A stretch of DNA of 6,594 nt from Desulfitobacterium sp. Its GTDB lineage: Bacteria; Bacillota; Desulfitobacteriia; Desulfitobacteriales; Desulfitobacteriaceae. Below the pieces are notes generated by a model. It did not search any database and was not told where the DNA came from. It saw only the letters and a list, made by a program, of their open reading frames with translations. The stretch's first letter is position 1. Every line of letters begins with the position of its first letter. This document shows positions 1-5,904 of this stretch, one piece after another. Location of the stretch: positions 1 through 6,594 of the forward strand of contig JAAZLD010000052.1 of assembly GCA_012799495.1 (NCBI GenBank), read 5' to 3'. A program made the translations under genes and the position numbers.

Positions 1-22
1 TACTTTATAGGGGGAATAAGGA

Positions 23-1210
23 ATGACTTCTCAGCAAACAGGTAGATACCAACACTACTTGCTAGTAACACTAGCCTTTGTTCTTACAGCTACAGTAATC
101 GCTGCTAACCAGTTTAAAGTACCGACGATTATGAATGATGTAGCTGCAGCATTTAATATGTCAGAATCTCAAGCCCCTTGGTTAATGTCTATCTTCACTA
201 TGGTTGGTATTTTCCTAGCTATTCCTGCTGGTGGACTAGCTCAAAAATTTGGTCCTAAAGCATTGGTTGTAACTGCGGCTATCTTTATCGGTGCAGGCTC
301 ACTTGTGGGTGCCTTTTCCTCAAGTGCAAGCATGCTCATCATAAGTAGAGGAATCGAAGGTATTGGTTTTATCTTTGCTACTGTATGTGGACCTTTGGCA
401 ATTGCTCGCTATGTAGAACCTTCAAAGGTAGGTTTTGCTACAGGAATCTGGGCTACCTGGGTTTCTTTAGGGCAAATTTCCGCTTTTAATATTACCCCAG
501 TTATGTTTGGCTCCATGAGCATAAGCAATATTTGGGTAGTTTATGGTATTGCTGCTATCGTGATGGCTGTTATATTACAGTTTATTGTTAAGGGTAATTA
601 TGGCAATGTAGCTTCCAGCTCTGGTCCTAAAGTTAATTTTTCAGCAATTTTTGGCAAGCGAAATTTAATCCTCCTTTGCTTGGCTTTTGTTACCTTTAAT
701 TTTGTCTTCATGGGTGGATTAACCTTTGCTCCGGCATATCTGGAAAATTCCGGTATGATGACAAAATCTGCAGCAGCCTTTGCTGTTTCTATACCGATGA
801 TTTTAAGTCTTTTCTCTTCTCCTATCTTCGGTAAACTTTCCGATATGATGGGTGGAGGACATAAAAAGTTATTACTTCTCGGACTAATCGTACTTGGACC
901 ATCTATTGCTCTCTTATTTAGTACCAGTACAACCTTGGTATACTTAGGGGGAGTCCTTTTCGGGGCTATCGGCATGGGTGTGCCTGCTATGATCCTCGGT
1001 TCTGTAGGTGAAGTGGCGGAAAACCCAGAACTCATGGGTCCGGCTATGGGATTGATGATGACCTGTCAAAACTTAGGTATGTTCTTAGGAACATCTACCT
1101 TCATGCCTCTCGTAAACCTCGTAGGCGGAAACTTCACAACTGCTGGGTTATTACTAATCCCAATCGCTCTCATCGGTGTTCTCTTTACAGTAATGGCTAA
1201 ATTCAAGTAA
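23..1210 (+). CDS. MFS-type transporter, substrate unknown
   Basis: This 395-residue, very hydrophobic protein is most likely a 12-helix major facilitator superfamily permease of the cytoplasmic membrane. The loop after the second helix reads GGLAQKFGPKA (about residues 70-80), a form of MFS motif A (GxLADrxGrr). A matching loop, FGKLSDMMGGGHKK (269-282), marks the start of the equivalent helix pair in the second half. A polar stretch at about 190-213 is the central cytoplasmic loop between the two six-helix halves. The length is near the lower end for the family and the gene looks complete. The ATG start follows AGGGGG at 9-14 at good spacing. I do not recognise a substrate-specific subfamily; anion or organic-acid uptake or drug efflux are all possible. 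The gene is its own unit: a terminator follows, and it is unrelated to the sporulation genes downstream. Its glycine codons avoid GGG (4 of 45 by my count), unlike the radical SAM gene (11 of 36). Confidence 0.9.
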   Translation: MTSQQTGRYQHYLLVTLAFVLTATVIAANQFKVPTIMNDVAAAFNMSESQAPWLMSIFTMVGIFLAIPAGGLAQKFGPKALVVTAAIFIGAGSLVGAFSSSASMLIISRGIEGIGFIFATVCGPLAIARYVEPSKVGFATGIWATWVSLGQISAFNITPVMFGSMSISNIWVVYGIAAIVMAVILQFIVKGNYGNVASSSGPKVNFSAIFGKRNLILLCLAFVTFNFVFMGGLTFAPAYLENSGMMTKSAAAFAVSIPMILSLFSSPIFGKLSDMMGGGHKKLLLLGLIVLGPSIALLFSTSTTLVYLGGVLFGAIGMGVPAMILGSVGEVAENPELMGPAMGLMMTCQNLGMFLGTSTFMPLVNLVGGNFTTAGLLLIPIALIGVLFTVMAKFK

Positions 1211-1285
1211 ACTTGTGATTTAGGCATATAAATCATCTCAGGTCAGTGAATGGTCAGATATATTAGGACATAATTATTAGCCTAT

Positions 1286-1328
1286 AAGAGTGGTGCTTAC
1301 AGTTTTATAACTGGAGTGCCACTCTTTT
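1286..1328 (+). terminator. Rho-independent terminator after the transporter gene
   Basis: AAGAGTGG at 1286-1293 pairs perfectly with CCACTCTT at 1319-1326. Inside this outer stem, CAGTT (1300-1304) pairs with AACTG (1309-1313) around a TTAT loop, and the segment between the two stems can add wobble pairs. The stem runs directly into TTTTGTTCT and then a further T-run at 1338-1343. It lies about 75 nt past the transporter stop codon and would separate that gene from the spoIVF-like pair. The 5' side lacks a matching A-run, so it should work only on the plus strand. Confidence 0.75.
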
Positions 1329-1329
1329 G

Positions 1330-1358
1330 TTCTATTCTTTTTTCCTTATGCATAAGTT
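1330..1358 (+). promoter_or_regulatory. Candidate sigma-E-type sporulation promoter (tentative)
   Basis: TTCTATT at 1330-1336 resembles the sigma-E -35 (kmATATT, 5 of 7). It is followed by exactly 14 bp and CATAAGTT at 1351-1358, which fits the CATAnnnT core of the sigma-E -10. Transcription would begin near 1365, about 40 nt before the SpoIVFA-like start. The family context supports this, since B. subtilis spoIVFAB is transcribed by sigma-E. The match is short, however, and the -35 sits in the T-rich tail of the terminator, so chance similarity is a real possibility. Confidence 0.35.
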
Positions 1359-1403
1359 TAAAGCAGGTGTACGAGCTTATTAGGGAAAAAGTGGGGGAAG
1401 AAC

Positions 1404-2159
1404 ATGAATCCATATGAGCGCTGGGATGATTGGGAATGGGAAAAAGCGGTCCATGAGTTAGGACGAAAAAGAGAATATGGGAGTAATAATTGGCGCCCCA
1501 AAGGCTCCTATTCACGTTCTTATTCACGAAAAAAACCTTTTCGACCCATGAGGAGTTGGACTGGCTTGCAAAAAAAAGCAACTTTGTCAGCAGTATTCTT
1601 TTTGCTGATTTTCTTTGCTGCTCAGGGTGAGGACACTCTTTCTAAAGGAGTTTATACCACTTATAAAGGGACAGTTCATAGTGGTGATTATTATACAGCA
1701 TTGAATGATACTGCATTGCAAGTACTTGGAATGAAAAGCGAAGTCAAAAGTACTCCTGTAGATGGAGCAATGGTGGGTCAATTTATTCCTCCCGTCTCTG
1801 GAAAGGTAATGGCAGGATTTAGCCAGGGAGTAGAGGGAAATGGCAGTCTTCATAATGGGATTGATGTAGCTAGTGCTTTAGGGATTCCTGTGGTATCCCC
1901 ATATCAAGGAATCATAACTTTTGTGGGAGAGGATCCCCAGTTGGGTAGAGTAGTTAAAATGGATTTTGGGAGCGGCTGGACAGGTGTTTTAGGTAACTTT
2001 GGAGATATTTATGTTAGCCCTGGACAATTAGTTGAAAGGGGAGAGGCTATAGGTACTGTAGGTTTATCTGCCCCTTTAAAGAAGACTTGGCTCCATATCG
2101 AATTACATAAAGATGGCGTCCCAGTTAATCCTATGGACTATTTTCTTCCTCCAAGTTGA
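1404..2159 (+). CDS. spoIVFA: SpoIVFA-like membrane protein with degenerate LytM/M23 domain
   Basis: This 251-residue bitopic protein is probably the inhibitor and anchor of the adjacent SpoIVFB-like protease in the membrane around the forespore. Residues 1-57 are a soluble N-terminus: an acidic, Trp-rich start, then a basic Ser/Tyr/Arg segment. One membrane helix follows at about 58-74, and positive charge before it predicts the N-terminus on the mother-cell side. A LytM/M23 fold spans about 125-247. The first zinc motif is intact (H150-NGI-D154). The usual Y-x-H-L is L-G-N-F (196-199), and the usual H-x-H is W-L-H (229-231), so two expected histidines are missing and peptidase activity is unlikely. 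This pattern suits a scaffold such as SpoIVFA. The ATG follows GGGGGAAG at close spacing. The name rests on architecture plus position directly before an M50 protease; a SpoIIQ-like LytM protein is the main alternative. Confidence 0.8.
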   Translation: MNPYERWDDWEWEKAVHELGRKREYGSNNWRPKGSYSRSYSRKKPFRPMRSWTGLQKKATLSAVFFLLIFFAAQGEDTLSKGVYTTYKGTVHSGDYYTALNDTALQVLGMKSEVKSTPVDGAMVGQFIPPVSGKVMAGFSQGVEGNGSLHNGIDVASALGIPVVSPYQGIITFVGEDPQLGRVVKMDFGSGWTGVLGNFGDIYVSPGQLVERGEAIGTVGLSAPLKKTWLHIELHKDGVPVNPMDYFLPPS

Positions 2160-2209
2160 TGAAGTAAATACTGCACAAGTTGTCGATTAGATGTCAATAT
2201 CAAAAAATA

Positions 2210-2223
2210 TATAACAAGTTATA
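2210..2223. repeat. Small perfect palindrome in the spoIVFA-spoIVFB gap
   Basis: TATAAC and GTTATA form a 6-bp inverted repeat with a 2-bp centre (AA), lying between the SpoIVFA-like and SpoIVFB-like genes. It is AT-only apart from one G:C pair per arm. It could be a weak operator or a minor hairpin, but short AT-rich palindromes are common by chance. No clear promoter accompanies it. Confidence 0.3.
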
Positions 2224-2306
2224 GAAATAAGAAATTGCCCAAAATTATTCTCTTAGAAAATGAAGAAAAGACCCAATATGCGAAAGGACAGGGGAAAGGG
2301 GATATT

Positions 2307-3194
2307 ATGGAGATTGCTCGGATCCGAGGAGTAAGCTTAAAAATTCATCCGACTTTTTGGCTGGTATTATTGGTCTATGGAGCTCTGGGATTATTTTCCC
2401 AGGCTCTTCTTATCTTCCTCTTAGTTATCGGCCATGAACTGGCCCATTTACTAACTGCAAAAGCTTATGGATTTAAGGTGATGGGTATTGAATTGTACCC
2501 CTTTGGAGGAGCAGCTCATTGTGATGATCTCTTTGAGGGACGAAGAGTAGAAGAAAGTGTTATGGCTTTGGCAGGACCTTCATTTAATCTAGTACTTTTT
2601 TTCCTAGGGGTTGTACTCCAATGGGAAGGGATTTGGACAGGAAAATTAGCGGAGCTTTTTATTAGTGTGAACTTTTGGTTAGCAGTCTTTAACTTAATCC
2701 CTGTTCTGCCCTTAGATGGAGGAAGAATCGTTCGCGCTCTTTTTGCAGATACTTTTGGCTTTGTTAGCACGACAAAGGCTTTGGCTCGAGCTGGTCAGGG
2801 TTTAGGGATAATTTTTGCTATAGTTGGTGTGATGTTTTTAGGTAAGGGATATTATGAATGGATAGCTACCTGCTGGCTTCTAGGAGGCTTTTTTTGGGTA
2901 GCAGGTAATAAGGAAGTGGAAGGGGCTCGCCTGACATTTTTACGTCAAATTACTCGTAAAAAAGAAGAACTTCTCCGTAAGGGATTGATGAAAAGCAAAA
3001 ATATTACAGTGACCGGAGAAACTCCTTTAATTCGCATTGTGGAAACTTTGACTCCTGACCGTTATTCCTTGATTAATTTATCTGAAGGTGAAAACCTTGG
3101 TCTTAAAACTATTTTAACTGAGACTGAGATAGTAGAAGGGATGTTGGAAAAGGGCATCCATTTTCCGGTGGGGAAGTTAATCCGTAAAGAATAG
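2307..3194 (+). CDS. spoIVFB: SpoIVFB-like intramembrane metalloprotease (M50B)
   Basis: This is a zinc site-2-type protease; in B. subtilis the equivalent enzyme cleaves membrane-bound pro-sigma-K late in sporulation. The zinc motif HELAH is at residues 43-47, in a hydrophobic helix. The second motif, NLIPVLPLDGGR (129-140), supplies the third ligand D137. The conserved PFGG loop is at 65-68. Hydrophobic segments cover roughly 15-50, 84-104, 116-133 and 164-198. Residues 200-295 are soluble and look like one CBS domain, as in SpoIVFB. I chose ATG 2307 over the longer TTG start at 2235. ATG 2307 has an AAAGGGG ribosome-binding site just upstream, and it gives 295 residues with E44 and D137 at the same numbers as in the B. 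subtilis enzyme, while TTG 2235 has no visible site. The catalytic set is complete, so the enzyme should be active. The gap to the upstream gene is 147 bp, so a separate or additional promoter is possible. Confidence 0.9.
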   Translation: MEIARIRGVSLKIHPTFWLVLLVYGALGLFSQALLIFLLVIGHELAHLLTAKAYGFKVMGIELYPFGGAAHCDDLFEGRRVEESVMALAGPSFNLVLFFLGVVLQWEGIWTGKLAELFISVNFWLAVFNLIPVLPLDGGRIVRALFADTFGFVSTTKALARAGQGLGIIFAIVGVMFLGKGYYEWIATCWLLGGFFWVAGNKEVEGARLTFLRQITRKKEELLRKGLMKSKNITVTGETPLIRIVETLTPDRYSLINLSEGENLGLKTILTETEIVEGMLEKGIHFPVGKLIRKE

Positions 3195-3232
3195 AAAAAA
3201 ATAAATAATCAATTCAAGAATGGTAAAAGTTA

Positions 3233-3289
3233 ATTCAGTACCTTTTTGTGCAACAATAGAAGACATGTTATAATAAATAATTACTGAAT
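3233..3289. repeat. 8-bp inverted repeat bracketing the promoter
   Basis: ATTCAGTA (3233-3240) and its exact reverse complement TACTGAAT (3282-3289) lie on either side of the promoter at 3246-3274. The arm centres are 49 bp apart. The upstream arm ends 5 bp before the -35 box, and the downstream arm falls on or just after the expected transcription start. This would suit paired operators or a repression loop, but an 8-bp match in AT-rich intergenic DNA can occur by chance. Confidence 0.4.
3246..3274 (+). promoter_or_regulatory. Sigma-A promoter with extended -10 for the radical SAM-rng unit
   Basis: TTGTGC (3246-3251) is the -35, then 17 bp, then a perfect TATAAT -10 (3269-3274). The -10 is preceded by TG at 3266-3267 with one intervening base, giving an extended -10. 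Transcription should start near 3281, leaving a leader of about 43 nt before the ATG at 3324. This gives the downstream unit vegetative transcription independent of the sporulation pair. I see no terminator between 3195 and 3245, so read-through from spoIVFB is also possible. Confidence 0.75.
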
Positions 3290-3323
3290 AAAATCAAGCC
3301 AATAAGGAGGATTATCTTTTACC

Positions 3324-5180
3324 ATGAAATATACGGATGGGGCAGAGATTCGTGAAGCCATAGAACAGTACCTGCCCAAAGTCATGAAACCTACTAGATA
3401 CTTAGGAGCGGAATGGAATACAGTAGTTAAGAATTGGGATGAGGTAAAAGTACGGATGGCTTTTGCTTTTCCCGATGTTTATGAAGTAGGAATGTCTCAT
3501 TTAGGTTTAAGGATTATCTATCATTTGGTTAATTCTTATGAGGATTTTTTATGTGAAAGAGTTTTTGCTCCTTGGGTGGATATGGAAGAAATAATGCGAG
3601 AAAAAGAAATCCCCCTTTATGGTTTGGAATCTTTTCGTCCTTTAAAAGATTATGATGTTGTCGGTTTTACTCTCCAGTATGAAATGAGTTTTTCTAATAT
3701 CTTAAATATGCTTGATCTGGCAGGTATTCCTTGGCGCTGTGAGGAACGTTCCCCAGAAGACCCTTGGATTATTGCTGGTGGACCCTGTGCTTATAACCCG
3801 GAGCCTTTAGCTCCTTTTGTGGATTTCTTTTTTGTAGGGGAAGCAGAGGAAACTCTCCCTCAGCTTTTACACATGATTCAAGAGCAAAAGGAAAATCCAG
3901 TTTCCCGGAAGGAATTTTTGCTAAAGGTTGCTCAGGTAGAAGGTGTCTATATACCTGAGTTATATAAGGTTGATTATAAAGAAGATGGACGGATTGCGAG
4001 TATTACGGCAGAACCTGGTGCCCCGAAAGAGATTAAGAAGGCTATCGTCCGAGACTTTGATAATAGCTTCTTTCCAACTAAACCTATTGTTCCTTATATG
4101 GAAATCGTCCACGACCGTATTATGTTAGAAGTGATGCGGGGGTGTACAAGGGGCTGTCGTTTTTGCCAGGCGGGGATTCTTTATCGCCCTGTAAGGGAGC
4201 GTTCCCCGGAGACCCTCCTTAAACAAGTAGATGAAATGCTCAAATCCACAGGTTATGAGGAGATCTCACTGACTTCTTTATCCAGTGGTGATTATACCTG
4301 TATCCAGCCTGTGGTGCAGGAGATATTAGATAAATATAGTAAGGATAAAGTCAGTGTATCTTTGCCTTCCCTACGGTTAGATTCCTTTGATGTAAAGTTG
4401 GCGGAGGAAATCCAAAAGGTAAGAAAAACGGGGCTGACTTTTGCCCCAGAAGCGGGGACCCAGCGTTTACGGGATGTGATCAATAAAGGGGTTACTGAGG
4501 AAAATCTCCTTGAAACTGCTGAATCAGCTTTCAAATCTGGCTGGTCAAGTATTAAACTCTACTTTATGATCGGCTTACCTACAGAGACTCAAGAGGATTT
4601 AGATGGGATCGCTTCTTTGGCGAAAAAAGTAGCTGATTTGGGAAGCAAGTTAGGTCGGAGGAATGTAAGGGTGACTGTATCCACTAGTTCCTTTGTCCCT
4701 AAAAGCCATACTCCTTTCCAATGGGAGCCCCAAGAAGGAATGCTATCTTTAGATAGGAAACAGAAATATCTCCGGGAAATCTTGCGGGATCGTCGTATAA
4801 AATATAATTACCATGATGTGGAGACCAGTTTTATGGAAGGGGTCTTTGCTAAAGGTGATCGTCGTTTGGCTGATGTATTAGAACTGGCAGTTAAAAAAGG
4901 TTGTAAATTTGATGGTTGGCACGAACATTTTAAATATGATACTTGGTTAGAAGCTCTAGAAGAAGTAGGCCTGGATCCCCATTTTTATGCTAATCGGGCA
5001 ATGGACTATGATGATGTCTTACCATGGGATCATATAGAAAGTGGAGTGAGTAAGAAATTCTTAGTTCATGAACATCACAAAGCTTTAAAAGAAAGTCTAA
5101 CCTTGGATTGCCGCTTTGTGGACTGTACCGGGTGCGGAATTTGCCCTGAGCGAGAACTTCAGAATGATTTGAAAGGGTGA
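3324..5180 (+). CDS. B12-binding-like radical SAM protein, TIGR03960 family
   Basis: This 618-residue cytosolic iron-sulfur enzyme has unknown substrate. The radical SAM motif is C274-TRG-C278-RF-C281, which binds the [4Fe-4S] cluster that cleaves S-adenosylmethionine; the TIM-barrel core runs to about residue 460. Residues 45-190 form a Rossmann-like domain of the cobalamin-binding type, but the usual DxHxxG reads D51-VYEV-G56, with Tyr where the cobalt-ligating His would be. The C-terminus carries a second cysteine group, C596-x4-C601-x2-C604-x2-C607, which may hold another cluster or metal. Length and layout fit the TIGR03960 family. These proteins sit next to, or are fused with, a TIGR03936 domain, and that partner follows here after 5 nt. 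The AAGGAGG ribosome-binding site (3304-3310) is strong but 13 nt from the ATG; no other in-frame start lies closer. Family membership is confident; the reaction is unknown. Confidence 0.93.
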   Translation: MKYTDGAEIREAIEQYLPKVMKPTRYLGAEWNTVVKNWDEVKVRMAFAFPDVYEVGMSHLGLRIIYHLVNSYEDFLCERVFAPWVDMEEIMREKEIPLYGLESFRPLKDYDVVGFTLQYEMSFSNILNMLDLAGIPWRCEERSPEDPWIIAGGPCAYNPEPLAPFVDFFFVGEAEETLPQLLHMIQEQKENPVSRKEFLLKVAQVEGVYIPELYKVDYKEDGRIASITAEPGAPKEIKKAIVRDFDNSFFPTKPIVPYMEIVHDRIMLEVMRGCTRGCRFCQAGILYRPVRERSPETLLKQVDEMLKSTGYEEISLTSLSSGDYTCIQPVVQEILDKYSKDKVSVSLPSLRLDSFDVKLAEEIQKVRKTGLTFAPEAGTQRLRDVINKGVTEENLLETAESAFKSGWSSIKLYFMIGLPTETQEDLDGIASLAKKVADLGSKLGRRNVRVTVSTSSFVPKSHTPFQWEPQEGMLSLDRKQKYLREILRDRRIKYNYHDVETSFMEGVFAKGDRRLADVLELAVKKGCKFDGWHEHFKYDTWLEALEEVGLDPHFYANRAMDYDDVLPWDHIESGVSKKFLVHEHHKALKESLTLDCRFVDCTGCGICPERELQNDLKG

Positions 5181-5185
5181 GGACC

Positions 5186-5893
5186 TTGAGAATAAGGATC
5201 GCTTATACAAAAGTGGAAGAAGCTAAATATATTGCCCATTTAGATCTAAGCCGGGTATTTGAAAGAGCTTGTCGCAGAGCTGGGATACCCTTGGCTTATT
5301 CGCAAGGGTTTAATCCTCATCCCAAAATAGCTTTTGGCTCTGCCTTGGCTGTAGGTGTTGAAGGGGAACAGGAATATGTGGATCTGGAATTAGAAAAAGA
5401 AATGGATCTGAAAGAACTTCTAGGAAGCTTACAAGAACAGCTTCCTAAAGGGATCCGTCTTTTAGAAGGGCGCCAGATCAATCCAAAGGCTAGGGCTTTG
5501 ATGGCAGTATTAAATGGAGCCACTTATCAAATTCGAACTTCCCTAACTCTCCCCTTAACTGAAGAAAAACTGCAGAAAGCTATAAATGATTGGATGGATC
5601 GTTCCTATATTCCTTATATTCGTTATAACAAAAAAGGAAGAGTGGAAAAGGATATACGGCCTTGGGTGAAGGAGTTAAAGGGCAAAATTAAAGATCATGA
5701 GGTTATTTTTGATTTGGAAGTAGAAATAGGTAACCAAGGAAGTGTGCGACCGGAAGAAGTTATCGCTAGCCTCAAAAAACTTGAAGAACTTCCTTTAGAG
5801 ATGGAGTTTTTGCGGATTCGACGGACAGGTATTTTTGTAAGTTATGAGGGAAAGAAAGTTTCTCCTTTGGAACAAGAAGCCTTTGGGAAGTGA
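5186..5893 (+). CDS. Radical SAM-linked protein, TIGR03936/DUF2344
   Basis: This 235-residue soluble protein is the usual partner of the preceding radical SAM protein; in some bacteria the two are one polypeptide. Recognition rests on the N-terminal segment with IAHLDL (16-21), the arginine-rich VFERACRRAGIPLAYS helix (24-39) and GFNPHPKIAFG (41-51), then VGVEGEQEYVDLEL (56-69). The C-terminal half is charged and less distinctive. Function is unknown; it may present a substrate to the radical SAM enzyme. Two starts are possible. GTG at 5177 overlaps the upstream stop codon (GTGA) and adds three residues, but AAAGG (5172-5176) abuts it. TTG at 5186 lies 9 nt after the same AAAGG and yields MRIRIAY, which matches how family members begin, so I prefer it. 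RNase G follows 11 nt downstream in the same unit. Confidence 0.9.
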   Translation: MRIRIAYTKVEEAKYIAHLDLSRVFERACRRAGIPLAYSQGFNPHPKIAFGSALAVGVEGEQEYVDLELEKEMDLKELLGSLQEQLPKGIRLLEGRQINPKARALMAVLNGATYQIRTSLTLPLTEEKLQKAINDWMDRSYIPYIRYNKKGRVEKDIRPWVKELKGKIKDHEVIFDLEVEIGNQGSVRPEEVIASLKKLEELPLEMEFLRIRRTGIFVSYEGKKVSPLEQEAFGK

Positions 5894-5904
5894 GGTAAAA
5901 ATTC

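Noticed and set aside
598..1035. Minus-strand open frame of 145 codons inside the transporter gene
   Set aside because: It lies wholly opposite a clear MFS coding sequence, its translation is low-complexity and Pro/Lys-rich with no recognisable domain, and it lacks a convincing ribosome-binding site.
1216..1235. Hairpin TGATTTA/TAAATCA just after the transporter stop
   Set aside because: The 7-bp stem is AT-rich and no T-run follows, so it is not a convincing terminator; the hairpin at 1286 serves that role.
1297..1853. Two minus-strand open frames across the terminator and the SpoIVFA-like gene
   Set aside because: One runs through the terminator hairpin and both are antisense to a supported gene; neither translation resembles a known family.
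2180..2215. Possible sigma-A promoter (TTGTCG or TTAGAT with TATAAC) before the SpoIVFB-like gene
   Set aside because: TTGTCG lies too far from TATAAC, and the correctly spaced hexamer TTAGAT is a poor -35, so no well-formed promoter can be supported.
2235..2306. N-terminal extension of the SpoIVFB-like protein from a TTG start
   Set aside because: There is no ribosome-binding site, the extra residues are polar and unlike the family, and the ATG at 2307 explains both spacing and catalytic numbering better.
2516..2770. Minus-strand open frame opposite the SpoIVFB-like gene
   Set aside because: It is antisense to the conserved catalytic core and has no recognisable content.
3943..4534. Small plus- and minus-strand frames inside the radical SAM gene
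   Set aside because: They overlap highly conserved radical SAM sequence in other frames and lack their own signals.
5317..5523. Minus-strand frame opposite the DUF2344 gene
   Set aside because: It is antisense to a supported gene; its Ser/Arg-rich translation is typical of a shadow frame.
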